Shown: positions 35,296-47,855, counted from the first letter of the stretch. The stretch is 64,000 bases of DNA from Andrena cerasifolii (GCF_050908995.1 NC_135130.1:2101001-2165000); one strand, 5' to 3'. Notes: generated by a model from the sequence alone, not told the origin. Translations and numbers: made by a program.

Positions 35296-36007
35296 TTAAG
35301 GGGGGAGCCTGGTGTAACTAAATGAAAATCGAGGCATTTTTCGGGAATTTTTTTAAAAAAAAGTATTTGATAGATCTTTCTGAAACTTTCAGGATATTGT
35401 ATTAACAGGTTAAGGTATATAACAAAAAAAATTTATTAAAAAAGAGCGGCAAATAACAAAGTTATGCCCAGTCCGTTGGCGACGCAATTATTGCACTGCG
35501 GGCAACGTAGCGTCTTTTGGTTTCGTCTGAAACCAAAAATCGAACAATTTTCTTTTAGTTTATGAGTGTACGCACAGAATGAAGAAATTTGAAACTTAAA
35601 AGATGCAAAATGAACAAATGGCGGCCTCTTGAATAAAAAGTTCACTGTTTCCAACGAAATTTTGCCTTAAATGTCTAAAAAAAAGTTATTTATTTAAACA
35701 ATATCATTATACTAATAATTTAGTAGTATGAAGAAAATGTTCACAAATATCCGTGCACAAGGTCAAGTCGATTGGTTGAATATTTTTTTAGTTACATTGC
35801 CCGCAAAGTATAAAACTGTCGTCTCGAGAAAAACACATTTCAAGTTTTGTGGTAGCCTGGCGCTCCGTAGCAAAACCGGCTATATCCGCTTTAATTTTTC
35901 GAATTTCGTTTTGCTGCTTTGGGAGCATATTATCGTGATGTTCAACTATTGATTTATGAAAAAAAAAATCGATTTCTTCGATCCGCTACACCAGGCTCCC
36001 CCCTTAA
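35296..36007. mobile_element. TTAA element with GGGGGGAGCCTGGTGTA end
   Basis: TTAA at 35296-35299 and 36004-36007. Terminal inverted repeats GGGGGGAGCCTGGTGTA / TACACCAGGCTCCCCCC. The interior is only partly palindromic. Contains 'tctgaaaccaaaaatcgaac' at 35526 and 'ctcgagaaaaacacatttca' at 35824, both shared with other TTAA elements here. Confidence 0.8.
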
Positions 36008-37305
36008 CACAGAGGTTACAGAGGGTGGCCAAATTGTTATTCTTAAAACATTTTCGTCAATTTTTGGCATCATTTTAAAATCGATTTAGTACGATTAACA
36101 AAACAATCTTAAATTGGCAACTGAAGGGTCTGAAAGGAAACTTTCTTTGCTTCCCAAAACACTCATGAAAATTTGTCTACGATCATGAGTTCGCGAGTTA
36201 TAGGTGTTCGAAGTGAAAAGTACCTTTTTTGCTTTGATCGCGAATAACTCGATCAATAAAAATCATACAACAAAACAAAAAAAAAAACGAAATTAAAGAG
36301 AAATTTGCTCTGCATCATTGCAGAGAAATTGCAGGTTCAATTCTATGTCCGCCTTGGGCAATATTGCAGGAGTGTCTTCCCGCAACGTTTCGAACATTTA
36401 CCGATAATTTTGTTTTCAATTTTCAAACTTATAGCATTTTCTACAAGGATTCTTCAATTTGTACCTACGTATGTACGTCATATCATAGTTGCTCTTCTGA
36501 TAAGTCTCCTCGTTTATTATTTTAGCCCACGCAGAAATTTTAATAATCTCCAAAAGTAACCGAGATCTGCCTTCAAATTTCTGATTTATTAATGAACTCC
36601 AAATAAGAACACACACAACCAGTTGCAAAAAAAATTGCCTTGCAAAACGGAACCTCAGAAATTTCGAAATGTTATTCAGAAATTCATCGAAAAATATTTC
36701 ACAAAATCTACAGTCGTTTAATTAATGAAAATCAGAGAAAATGGAACTGTACTGGGCAAGAAAGTTCTAGTGTTCCACAAAGTAATGAAAAATTATACCT
36801 ACACATGTCTCAACTTTATATTTGCGCTCGCGGTGGTGTAAAAAGGGTCGTGCCTGTGCACACTTTTGAAATGCGTGAATACTTGATATGTATCTTATCA
36901 ATGAAGATCTAACGAGCGCGAAGTTGGAATTACACGGAGGTGAAATGACCCTTATCAATATGAAAGTAATCTACGTAGTTACCAGGTCGAGACTGTAGTA
37001 TGCGAGTTTCTTTTAATATTTTTTTTCAGTATCGCTAAATGTTTGACTCCTGAGGTATCATAGTATAGTGTTGCTTTCAGTTCAATGTATCCTCAGAAGT
37101 CATCGTAAAAAAGAATCACATGGAATAGCATGTCAAGTTTCTAAACGAAGTGAAATGTCTATTCTGTAAAAATATAATATTTGCAATAATTTCTCTGTCT
37201 TACCTGAATTGCTTCATTTCCAAAATTCACCTTCCACGCAATCTTACCATCAGTACACTAACATATCTAATTCTGCAAACTTCTTTCAGGAATTTATTTT
37301 CTCTC
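36008..37305. other. Unassigned stretch
   Basis: Frames of 84-90 codons (36305-36559, 36640-36912) show no domain. No repeat recognised. Confidence 0.3.
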
Positions 37306-37309
37306 TTAA

Positions 37310-37592
37310 CCCGGCGGGAGGCGCACCCTATATTGTGACACAGGTTGTCGCTACCGGGTCAAAAATACCCAAAATTGAAACATAAAAAACCACGGTTTCA
37401 GAATATTTTTTTTATAACTTTGTAATTTTTATGTTAAAGTACAGTGTTTTAAGAATCAAACAAAATTTATGAAATATCTTAAAATCTTTATTAAAGTTCT
37501 TTAAAAAATTGTAACAAAAACGCAAACAGTCTTCATATTTTCGCAACTAGCGCCTCTGTGGTAAATTTTACCCAGTAGCGCCTCCCGCCGAG
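37310..37592. mobile_element. TTAACCC-end MITE, piggyBac-like, 283 bp
   Basis: TTAA at 37306-37309 and 37593-37596. Ends CCCGGCGGGAGGCGC and GCGCCTCCCGCCGAG. Subterminal 'cgctaccgggt' and 'acccagtagcg' are also mirrored. Non-coding. Confidence 0.85.
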
Positions 37593-37596
37593 TTAA

Positions 37597-38160
37597 ATCC
37601 ATGGTGTCCCTGTATTGGTGGCACGATCGGGAGGGGGTGATTCGACGTGAAAAATAAGTCTAAATTGTGGAATAAATTTTTTTCATTTGAGGCTTTGTTT
37701 TCAAGAAAATCGACTTTGAATATTCTTCAAATGCAATTAACACGTACATTTAATGTATCGGCTACAAATAGCATGAATATCACACGTAATGTTGGTGAAT
37801 TCTTATCAATATTATGTTCTCTTATCTATCTCTGCCTGCTTAAAGTGGGGTTATAAATAAAAATAAGAGATCAGGCCGAAAAAAATAAAGCCTCAAATGG
37901 AAAATATTTATTTTATATTTTCGACTTATCTTTTCATGTAGAATCATCCCCTCCTCGGCTGAAGCAACAAAACTAATTTCACGCTAATGTGTTCGTGCTT
38001 ATGTATTAATTTACATATGGGTCTGTCAACTGTATGTACTTTATGTGACATTTTATTTTGCATATAGGGAGTCTCATAATATGCAGGACCAAGTTCAGAC
38101 ATGAATTCAATTTTTGAAAATAATCAAAAAGGTTGATATAATAGTAATAGGTACTTATAT
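37597..38160. other. Unassigned stretch
   Basis: No gene or repeat recognised. Confidence 0.3.
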
Positions 38161-38162
38161 AA

Positions 38163-38760
38163 AAAAAAATCAAAACCGACTTAAAAAAAAAATAAAAATG
38201 CATTAAAAAGTAAAAAATAATTTTTCCCTTATTTAATCTACGACTCCCTATTTTTTTAAGTCGGCTCCAGATTTACACAGTGCAAATGATGAAGCGCCGA
38301 CTTAAAAAAAGATGAGTCGTAGATTAAATAAGGAAAAAAATTATTTTTTAAAATAATTTTTCCCTTATTTAATCTACGATTCATTAAATATTGATTCCAA
38401 AAAAAAAATATTTTTTAAAATAATTTTTAGTGCATTTTTATTTTTTCGAAGATGGTTTTAATTTTTTTGTAAATTTTTTAATTTAAATTTTTTAGTTTTA
38501 TATATATTAACGGAAAATGCTGAGGAGATATGAGCGTACGTACATAAAACAATAATAATTAGGGGACAGTATTCTTTATTATTAACCAGAATTGGCAAAA
38601 TATTGGACCAATGTTGATGCATCGCCCTCTATCGAATAGAAAAAAGATCATCATAATCGGTCCATATGCTGAGGAGTTATGCAGGGATCCGATAAACAAG
38701 TAAAAAAAATACATTCGGGTCAAAACTATAACCTCCTCCTTTTTGAAGTCGGTTAATAAA
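38163..38760. repeat. A/T-rich nested inverted repeats and insect-type dispersed tail
   Basis: 'ttatttaatctacgactc' occurs three times in alternating orientation (38230, 38322 inverted, 38370) and 'aaccgacttaaaaaa' twice more in mirrored form. The segment then ends in 'ataacctcctcctttttgaa' followed by 'gtcggtt', which looks like a dispersed tail common in insect genomes (from memory, not checked). Exact element limits are unclear. Confidence 0.5.
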
Positions 38761-39893
38761 CATATGATGTTTTCAAAGATGACTAATTAAAAGCAGTTAT
38801 TTCGTTTGGAATCAACATTGTAATTTTTAAAGGGGAATGCAAATATATGTCTGCTTACTAATAATTCTACTTACAACATTATTAATTATTATTCATTGAC
38901 TTAACAGTGATTTAACTATGAAAACGTCTTTTAAAATCTAAAATAAAATTGAAGTACACTGACTTTAAGATATCTAAGGGCTTATAAACATTAGAAATTA
39001 AGAACTTGTAAGTGATACTGAAAATAGATTATCTTTTGAGAATCATTTTTGTAGGAGTATCTTAATATTTACATTGAAATCAAAATCAAATTAGCTGGTG
39101 AAAATTATGGGCTACTATCGGAGAAAGTGTAACTGCATGACCTTTGCATGCTTTTACATAAATGTAGAATAAAGATATAAGAATATGGAACAGTTAAAAC
39201 CACTTAACTTTCCCCTGCGACTGTTTTTTCTATCCCAACAGTTTAAAAAATTCAACCTCCTAATTCAGTGACACTGTAGATACAACTGCAGTAGTATAAA
39301 CACACCATATATCAGACGCTCAGTGACCTAACCATGGCTTTCACCCGGTCAAGTTCCAATATCGCTTCATGTATCTTTCATATTAGCTTCTTATTTATGT
39401 TGTTTATATTAGATGAAGCTATCAGGTATCTATGACATAATAAGTAAATTATTACAGTCGAAAAATGTGTACACGCGAGATTATTTCAGACAAGTACAAA
39501 TTCTACTTTTTACTTTCAATATTTGCGTGTGATATGATTTTAAAAGTGCTTTCAATACTAATAAATTTTTCACGCTAAATTATTGAAGTGTATTTTATCT
39601 CGTTTTTCTAAACTGAATGTTCTTCAATAATTTTGTATTTACAGATCATTCTATCCATTTAAAAAGTAAACACCATACCACAAAAAGCCATGCGATTCCA
39701 CTTGAAGTGTGAGAACACAATGTGCACAAGATTTTCGACAAACTGACCATAGCATAAGCAATTACAATCTGTATCTTAACTTAAGTACACTCTGAATTTC
39801 GTAATTATTTTGAAATTGCATGTGAAAGATGCGGTACCTCAAAGCATATTACTTCATTTCAAGAACACCTCTGAAACTACGACAAGAGCGATA
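38761..39893. other. Unassigned AT-rich stretch
   Basis: No gene or repeat recognised. Confidence 0.3.
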
Positions 39894-39894
39894 C

Positions 39895-40492
39895 ACAGGG
39901 TGTTTTGTATCCAGTGGTACAAGCGAAAGGGTTGCGATTTTACATAAAAAAATTAGTGAAAAATATAGAATAAAATTCTTTCATATCTCGCATCGTTTTC
40001 GAGAAAAGTGGCTTTGAATTTCGGCTGGGTGTGCGTGCTCCGAAATATAACTTTTGGCGTCCGAGAGGCACTCCGAGGTGAGGGGAGGATTCTGCCTTAT
40101 AGGTTCTCAATTAAGGCGGTTTCACGCGTACCAATTCTGCGGTTCTTTGCCGTCAGTGTCAGTGGTGAAAAATATCGTTCCTCTGTTTAGGAATGGAGCA
40201 GTTCACACTTGTCCGTGTCAGTCACTGACGCGCACACAAAGGGGCTACTGACACTGGCGGCACTGAACCGGCACGGAACTGACATGTGTGATTTCGCCTT
40301 TACTGTGACGAGAAGGGTTCCCCTCGGGCGCCAGAAACTGTACTTGGGTGCACGCGTACCCAGTCGAATTTCAAAGTTACTTCTCTCAAAAACGAATCGA
40401 GTTATGAAAATAATTTATGGCATATATTTTACTTATTTTTCATGTAAAATCACATTCCTTCCGTTTCTACCACCGGGTACGAAGCACCCTGT
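39895..40492. mobile_element. TIR element with CAGGGTG ends
   Basis: Starts ACAGGGTGTTTTG... and ends ...GCACCCTGTA, with subterminal mirrored blocks ('gattttacat' / 'atgtaaaatc' and 'ttggcgtccgag' / 'tcgggcgcca'). It is probably TA-flanked. A second small element (40114-40299) sits in its middle. Non-coding; the 95-codon frame at 40209-40496 crosses both element borders. Confidence 0.55.
40114..40299. mobile_element. Nested MITE, possibly PIF/Harbinger-like
   Basis: Ends AGGCGGTTTCACGCG and, inverted, AGGCGAAATCACACA, with TTA directly outside both (40111-40113, 40300-40302). A 3-bp TTA duplication fits PIF/Harbinger. The end match is imperfect, so this is tentative. Confidence 0.45.
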
Positions 40493-40499
40493 ATAGAAA

Positions 40500-41165
40500 G
40501 GTCCCGTGGCCTATGGCAACCAGAAACCAGCTGTGCAAAGTTTTGATGTTTCCCTAAAGTACATCCACGTACACAGAAACTCAGATTCAGCTCTTTTATG
40601 CAATAGAAAGTTTGCTAAATAAAAGAGGATGGTAGGAAACAGCTATTTTGAGTGCCACTTGGAGAAGAAAAATTCTTATTTAAATTCTTATGGAATCGGA
40701 AGAAGCATAATCGTTTATGCAAAATGGTGAAAGTTATGAAGAACGAGTGCAATTATTAGAATGTGGCAATGATACTTCAATTCTATCTGGTGCCAACCTT
40801 CCACTGATTTATCGGCAGATTTTCTCCCCAATTATTTTGGACGTGGATCATTATCTGAAGAAGGGAAGGGTGAAAGACGCCCACGTAATTTTAATCACTC
40901 ACACATTTTTACAATAATTGCACTCCTTTTTCATTAGAAGTTTTCTTTCTAAGAGGTAGTCTTATTGCTATGATCATGACTTAACTCTTTATAAGGGTAT
41001 TCAATATGTTTCCCTGCACATCAAGTTAATAACATGAATAATCAAACAAATCTGCAAAATAAGAATTGATTTGTAGGGTAGAATTTTCTTGATATCATGT
41101 GGTAAGTTTTAGTAAATGGAAAAACTATCATGTTCCTTTTTTTTACAATTTCCATGATTTTAGGA
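40500..41165. other. Unassigned stretch
   Basis: No domain in any frame; no repeat recognised before the minisatellite. Confidence 0.3.
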
Positions 41166-41167
41166 GC

Positions 41168-41785
41168 ATTAATTTTATATACTATTCTACAGTAATATTA
41201 ATTTTATATAGTATTCTACAGTAATATTAATTTTATATACTATTCTACAGTGATATTAATTTTATATACTATTCTACAGTAATATTAATTTTATATACTA
41301 TTCTACAGTAATATTAATTTTACATAGTATTCTACAGTAATGTTAATTTTATATACTATTCTACAGTAACATTAATTTTATATACTATTCTACAGTAATA
41401 TTAATTTTATACACTATTCTACAGTAATATTAATTTTATATACTATTCTACAGTAATATTAATTTTATATACTATTCTACAGTAATATTAATTTTATATA
41501 CTATTCTACAGTAATATTAATTTTATATACTATTCTACAGTAATATTAATTTTATATAGTGTTCTACAGTAATATTAATTTTATATACTATTCTACAGTA
41601 ATATCAATTTTATATACTATTCTACAGTAATATTAATTTTATATACTATTCTACAGTAATATTAATTTTATATACTATTCTACAGTAATATTAATTTTAT
41701 ATACTATTCTACAGTAATATTAATTTTATATACTATTCTACTGTTATATTAATTTTATATACTATTCTACAGTAATATTATTTAT
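41168..41785. repeat. 29-bp minisatellite, about 21 units
   Basis: Tandem units of ATTAATTTTATATACTATTC plus TACAGTAAT, nearly identical with single-base variants (for example 'atagtattc', 'acactattc', 'atcaatttt'). The last units decay into AT-rich sequence near 41800. Confidence 0.97.
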
Positions 41786-41789
41786 ATAA

Positions 41790-42552
41790 TTTATTGTAAA
41801 TATATACTATTCTAGTAATGTTTTTTTATAATATTCTAGCCCTAGATTACTAACCTGTGGTAAAAATCACGATAGCAAATCGATGATTCATAGAAATAAT
41901 AAAAAAAAGTATCATACGCTCTGTGTCCATCTAAATCAAGGAAAATGACAACCAACTTTTGTATGAAATGCAAGAAACCAATAAGAACATCTCATTTTTT
42001 TTATTGTTTTCTGATCTCTTGAGCCCAAAGAAGTAAGATTTATGTTGCTACTTGAATAAAGATATATATCTTTGAATATATTGGTGTTTTATTTTAAAGT
42101 CGTAATTTGTACGAATGTGTACTAACAACACCACTCACGGTAGTATAGTGATATGGGGCTAGTAATGTTCGAATTCTGATTGTGTAACAACGTGGGCAAA
42201 TTTATTGAAACCGTGACACTAATTCGAACTTAGCGACATCAGGTTTACCGCAGGAAACGTACCTAATATTTATTTACGCTCCTGTAAAATATTCCTGTTG
42301 CGTTACGTATTACGTGTTAGTCGTTATATTCCTGTTGCGCTGCATATTACGCGTAGTCGTTATTCTTGCTGGAACTAGTTTCGTGGCGAGAGGCACAGCG
42401 GGTCACCGTCCGTATGTGTTGTAACTGCAATGGCACAAATATCGATTAACCATGAAATCGTGACAATATTTTCTGTTAACAGTTTTACTATCTGCAAAAT
42501 ACGAAACGAAACATGCGCAATACGTTCTTAGAAGATAAAGGTTGAGAGAGTA
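41790..42552. other. Unassigned stretch
   Basis: No gene. A short imperfect duplication 'tattcctgttgcg(t/c)' occurs at 42291 and 42329. Confidence 0.35.
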
Positions 42553-42554
42553 TA

Positions 42555-42920
42555 CAGTGGCGTGCAAAAGTATTCGGCCACCCCTTTAAAACAGAATAAC
42601 TTGTTTAAACTTATTGGTCCAAACGACTTGAGTTTTTTTGTGGGAAGCTAGAAGGATTAGTGAGAAAAAAGAATTGCAATTGGTCGGAATAGCGAAAAAA
42701 ATTGTAAATGTCGTGTTTTTCAACTCTTTTGTCTGTGCTCGTAATGAAAATTTAAAAAATGCCTTTTTAGGCCGAAAACTGTGATTTTCACCAACTTTAA
42801 CTGTTTGTAGCCTATAGCTGCATTGTCAATTGGCATTTTTTTTAATTTTTATTACGAGCACAGACAAAAAAGTTGAAAAACACGATATTTACTATTTTTT
42901 TCGTTATTCCGACCTTGCAA
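42555..42920. mobile_element. Tc1/mariner-type foldback, right end truncated
   Basis: TA (42553-42554) then CAGTGGCGTGCAAAAGTATT, a typical Tc1-type terminus. The left arm is mirrored by 42835-42920 ('gcacagacaaaa', 'gttgaaaaacacga', 'attccgacc'), after which the right arm breaks off. Related to 33617-34304. Confidence 0.65.
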
Positions 42921-42984
42921 TTTGCATTTGCAATTTGATGGAAGAAAAGAAATTGGTTGCAAAACACAAACGCAAAAAAAGAAA

Positions 42985-43175
42985 AAATATATAAAAAATT
43001 TAAGTGAAACGATTTTATTTAACTTGAGCACAGTTTCAATGTGGATATGCGACTTAAAATTAAGTAAAATCTGCAATTATCCTGCAGAATTGATTTAAAC
43101 AGTTGATTAATTTGCATTTTTGATCAAGTTAAATATAATCGTTTCACTTACAATTTTTTTTTTATATATTTTAAT
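42985..43175. repeat. Dispersed repeat with CGATTTTATTTAA core, copy 2
   Basis: 'aagtgaaacgattttattta' then 'acttg' at 42999 is mirrored by 'tcaagttaaatataatcgtt' at 43121, flanked by A/T runs. Same words as in 50785-51155 and 12895-13115. Confidence 0.55.
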
Positions 43176-43423
43176 CTGTTTCTTGTATTAAGCTAACAGT
43201 ATTAATAATCCCCAAAACTAATGGACATGTTATAATCCTCATTTCCTCCGGTTACTGTTAGAAATCTATTGAGAACGGAACCAACGGTGCTCAATACTCG
43301 CTCTACACTAGTGTAGGTAAAATGAGAAACTTTGATTATGAAGTAATTACAAAAGAAAATTCATTTCTGAAATAAATCGTTATTGAGGGTTGGAAAATGT
43401 GTAAAAAAAATACATCCTGAAAT

Positions 43424-43682
43424 CAAGGGCGTCCGGAGACATTTTTCCGGGGGCGGGGGGAGGGGGGGGGGAATTTTAGGATGTTGGTAAAGAAAAATAT
43501 ACCCCTCTTGCTTTTTTTAACCTATTTTATAGTGCCACCTTAAATAACGATTTAAAACCGAAATTTAAAAATATTCCCTGTTTTAATGTAAACTGAATAA
43601 AGATCAGTTTTAAAAAATAAGCAACTTTTTCTCAAAAGCCAGGGGGGGGGCAACCTTTTCCACCCCCCTCCGGACGCCCATG
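43424..43682. mobile_element. hAT-type MITE with 8-bp TSD
   Basis: Ends CAAGGGCGTCCGGAG and CTCCGGACGCCCATG, flanked by CCTGAAAT on both sides (43416-43423, 43683-43690). G-runs lie just inside both ends (43450-43471, and inverted near 43660). Non-coding. Confidence 0.88.
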
Positions 43683-43690
43683 CCTGAAAT

Positions 43691-45311
43691 CAGGATTTCA
43701 TTGAGGGAGTTTAATGACTTCTGTTTGATGATTCGATTCAGGATCTATTCACATAGCATTTTGCAATCCAAAACGACAAATACAGAAACATTCTGCAGGA
43801 ACACTGTAGCAGTGCGATATAAAAGTAACAGAAAAGCAACTTATAGGAATTAGTAAATTGATGGAAATCAATTTCGAGAAGAGATTGATTGGATCGATTG
43901 ATTTCGAAGAGAGAATCAAATTCTCAATAAGACGATTTAGTAAACCAAAAGTTAGTAAAATCGTATGCCTCCTATTTCCGCCACATTTAATCCGAAATTT
44001 TGGTTTTATTATGCATCCAGTTTTTTTTTTACAATATACGTTTCTTACACTTTCTCGAAGATTTTAAGAGTCAACCTTCTCCTTTCCTTTAAATGGAGCT
44101 TCGAGGTATCAAGAACGACTTTACATTAGAACATTTTTCGAAAAGGGAATTTACATTTCAAATTGAGAACTTATCGTACTTTAGCCGTAACTGCTGTACA
44201 CATACTACCTGGTAGAACTACTTTGAAATTCGGAACTTAAATTTCGGGTATTTAACTTGTACATACTGCTAATGTTTGCTGACTTTTATTAACCATTCTT
44301 TTTAACGTTAGAGACTAACTTTGCCATATTTCCGTCGTAAAATTGTTTAAGCTCTAAGGTTTTACCTTATTCACTACAATCACATGCATTAACTTGAAGT
44401 AGCTAACTTACCTTATCAGAATAACGATATTAAATAATAATGTTACAATAAATAATGATGTATAAAAGATATCCATTTCACCCACAATTTTATTGTATCA
44501 TATATTTATTTCTGTATTTTGCCAACTTTTAACCAAGTAGATCCGTACCTACCAAACGAATTTCCAAAAGCGAGATTTTCGAAAACGGAGGTTCATAGTA
44601 TACAAAGTTTTATTCCACATTTTTTATTTATTTTTGCACAAGGAATCGCCCTTTGCTTAGGTACAACTTACACGATGCACGGTGTATATATTTCAAGCGT
44701 TATTTTCAGCTTACACTTTAATAGCCAGGGAAATATTAAAATCGTAATTAAGACTTGGCAGATCTAAAATTTCTTCTTGCCCTTACTAGCGATTGACGTA
44801 CTTTTGGACCCACGGGAACACCAGACTTCAGAAGGACGTCACCAAGAGAATTGTAGGTCGACATTCCCCAAATTAAGGACGCGCGCAACGGTTCCGCATT
44901 GCATACGTATGTACGTAAGTACATACATATCGTATGCATCAAGCCTGAGCGGGCTATATGCAAAGTTCAGAAAGTCACCCAAGAATTCTTTAGTGACCTT
45001 CCACGCCCTTACCGTTACCTGCAACTGTTCAAGATCCTGTCCTAGAAGGAAAACTAATTTCTCGCTAATATCACTTTAGTTTTTTAAAGTAGAATTCATT
45101 GAACCATAGAACTGTAGGTAATTTCACTCTTGCATTTAGGTACCCTCGTATCTGAACTAAAATAGTCGGGCTTTGCATTTGGCGCATGTACACTATGTAC
45201 TTTAGAGATTCTTGTAAATACACAGTGACGTGAACTTTCATGGCCTGTGTTTGAATGAAACTTGTTCACATTTTCAAAATTCACTTGTTAGCACTTGTTG
45301 TGGCTGAACGT
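43691..45311. other. Unassigned stretch
   Basis: Longest frames are 82 and 100 codons (44519-44767, 44777-45079) with no domain. No repeat recognised. Confidence 0.3.
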
Positions 45312-46200
45312 GAAATGAGAATGTATTGCAAATGAAACTCGGTCGAGGTGGCGCCCCGATCGTATTGCTCAAGATGGCGTCTGAGCATGCGCGTGATGAC
45401 GCCGTGACGTCAAACGAATCAACGCCATGATGAAGCTTGGCTTTGCGCTGGCGTCGATTCGGTAATGTGTGCGTGGTCATGTGTGAGTGTGTGTGCTCAT
45501 CTTTGCGTTGATGGGTTTGACGTCGCGGCGTCATCACGCGCATGCTCAGACGCCATCTTGAGCAATACGATCGGGGCGCCACCTAGACCGACTTTCATTC
45601 GCAATACATTCTCATTACGTAAACTGTTCTTCTTACAAGGCTTGAAGCTTCCTTCGCAGTTTCTCCATAAACTCTATGATTTCAAATGACAGGGAGGACC
45701 AATTATAATATAGATATTATATAGCTACAGACCCTCTCTTTGATTTTGATAGGTATCACCCTCTATATGGTAAATACAACTGCGTTGACAGAATGCTGAA
45801 GAGTAGAGGTACGTATGATTCAGTATAGGTATTGTAATATAAGTTAAGTATATATAAACTTAAATATATATATAAACTTAAATATATATATAAACTTAAA
45901 TTATATTACAATACCTGTACTGAATCATACGTACCTCTACTCTTCAGCATTCTGTCAACGCAGTTGTATTTAGCATATAGAGTGTGATACCTATCAAAAT
46001 CAAAGAGAGGGTCTGTAGCTATGTAATATCTATATTATAATTGGTCCTCCCTGTCATTTGAAATCATAGAATTTATGGAGAGACTGTGAAGGAAGCTTCA
46101 AGCCTTGTAAGAAGAACAGTTTACGTAATGAGAATGTATCGCAAATGAAACTCGGTCTAGGTGGCGCCCTGATCGTATTGCTCAAGATGGCGTCTGAGCA
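45312..46200. repeat. Three-arm inverted repeat (two overlapping palindromes)
   Basis: A block around 'atgagaatgtattgcaaatg' and 'atcgtattgctcaagatggc' occurs three times: plus at 45325-45420, inverted at 45530-45622, plus again at 46124-46200. The first pair forms a hairpin with a CG-rich stem 'catgcgcgtgatgacgc'. The second pair lies in a larger palindrome (45543-46200) whose AT-rich centre (45848-45895) is an 18-bp tandem repeat. The third arm stops abruptly at 'gtctgagca' where TA repeats and the retrotransposon tail begin. Frames inside are arm read-throughs. Confidence 0.88.
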
Positions 46201-46202
46201 TA

Positions 46203-47510
46203 TATATATATAATTTATTTATTTAATGTCGCATCAGCTTAGAGCTATTAGCGACCACAGTTACAATAATCACAATATATATGGAGAATAGTGGGTATTG
46301 CCTAGTTAAGTTAACATTGAGCATTTTTATCTATTATATCCCTCTCGCCTAATTCATATTTCCTTGGTTATTTCTTGTTGTTCAAGGAAGGATATTATAT
46401 TCTCAATATACTTCTTATTGTTCAAACATTCTTTAATTGTGGATGGGAGTTTTTCATTTTGTCTTAGGTCTCTGAGTCTTGTATAATATGCTTAACCATT
46501 AGGCTAGAATTACAGTGTTCACAGAGTGGATGTTCCGTTTTTGTTATTAGGTATTGGTGTGTGTGTTTTGTGTTGCCAATTCGTAGTCTCGTTATAATTC
46601 TTTGAATTTTCCTTGATTCAGCTATGGATGGGTTTGGGGAGTAGATATTGTCCCTTATCTCATGGAGCTTGGAAGGTTTGTCGGATATCCAATCAAGATT
46701 CCACTTGTTTAAGACTTTTCCTTCTAAGTATTTCTTTGCGTCCACGATAGGGATTTCTAGGTTAGGCAAGCCTATGAGTTCTGTTCTAATATTTTCAGTT
46801 TGTGGGATGTTGTCAGGATTCCCCTCGAGTAGTACTATATTACGGTACTGATGCATTTCATATTGGAGGTTGTTTATTAAGGGGTCACTGGAATATGGAT
46901 TCGAAATTGCTCTAATTAACGTAGAGTTGGCTGTAGAAATTTTGTATATAGTTAAGGGGTTGAGTTCTAAATTTTTTATTGTAATTAAAATGATGTAAAC
47001 TTCGCTTGTTTTCTTAGAGATTATCTTGGGAAAGGTGTATATGGTTCTAATGTTGTCTTTAATTACTTCGCCTTTTATAGGAGTGTTCTTCTCTACTTTT
47101 ATGTTTGCGAAGATATATGAATGGATTAGGTTATCTTTGTTAGGAATGTGGTTTAGATAGGTTATGAAGTGAGGTGGGAGTAGAGGTGACTTTTCTTTGA
47201 TCCTGGCGAGCGTATAATTTAGCTCTTCACTGATTTCTTTTATTCTAATTGGTGTTGGATAGTGCTGATGTTTTGATTTGTTGTACATGTCTTTAGACTT
47301 ATTATTGAGTACGAGTTCCCGCACTGGGTTATCTGGAGAGGCTAGTGTATTACATAGGTAGTTACACGTTAACTTCATTCTATGGATATTAAGAGGTAAG
47401 GAATTAGTTTCCGCTAAAAGACTTGAGATTGGACTGGATAATATAAGTTTCTTTTGTGTATAAGTAACAAACGTCATATAAACCTTACACAAGCAGCGAC
47501 ATTCCTATAA
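46203..47510 (-). mobile_element. Non-LTR retrotransposon, 5' truncated
   Basis: On the minus strand: the end of ORF2 (46464-47492), a 3' UTR of about 260 bp, then 'gtcgctaatagctctaagct', 'gatgcgacatt' and a TAAATAAATAAA/TATA tail ending near 46203. The 3' tail recurs at 55443-55507 (and diverged at 28770). The insertion joins the third arm of the inverted repeat at 46200. The 5' limit near 47510 is where coding similarity stops; no target duplication could be defined. Confidence 0.8.
46464..47492 (-). pseudogene. I/Jockey-type ORF2 C-terminus (RNase H-like region and CCHC-type tail)
   Basis: The longest single frame in the window, 342 codons, but it lacks the endonuclease and the catalytic part of the reverse transcriptase. 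Residues 20-55 (SSPISSLLAETNSLPLNIHR) fit the segment after the RT of I/Jockey/R1-type ORF2. Residues 120-240 align in pattern with the RNase H domain: SEVYIILITIK in place of the Glu-containing helix and STANSTLIRAISNP in place of the SDS-x-SAL block. The usual TDGS and SDS aspartates are not there, so this domain would be inactive. The C-terminus TRLRIGNTKHTHQYLI...HPLCEHCNSSLMVKHII is the characteristic zinc-binding tail. The first Met is arbitrary because the copy is 5' truncated. Confidence 0.8.
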
Positions 47511-47855
47511 TAGATGACAACGGTGTTGAAGAAGCTAAATTATTCGTACTGCCGCGACTACTTTACTTATTTCCGTATGTAAACTGACGCTCACGGGTGT
47601 TCGTGGTATGTACATACGATATAGTTGAATACATTTCCTTTTCGATACATATTTCTCGAGCACCTTCACTTCGATGATGAAAAAAGGTTGCTTTCATTTC
47701 CATAGAGTTCGATTCAGTATTCCCTGAAATGGTGGGCAGAAGTATTTTTGAATTTGGTCCTAAAGGGATGCATGGGTATTAGTTAGACAGCTAAAATCAA
47801 CGGTTTATTTTGGGCTAGATTGCAGAGTCAGTAATGCCTCAAACCGTTTGCTCTT
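47511..47855. other. Unassigned flank
   Basis: No continuation of the broken inverted-repeat arm is visible here, so the retrotransposon does not simply split that arm. Confidence 0.35.

Noticed and set aside
41168..41785. CRISPR-like array
   Set aside because: The 29-bp units are directly adjacent with no spacers; this is a minisatellite.
45274..45689. Similar peptides on both strands (102 and 74 codons)
   Set aside because: They come from mirrored arms of one hairpin.
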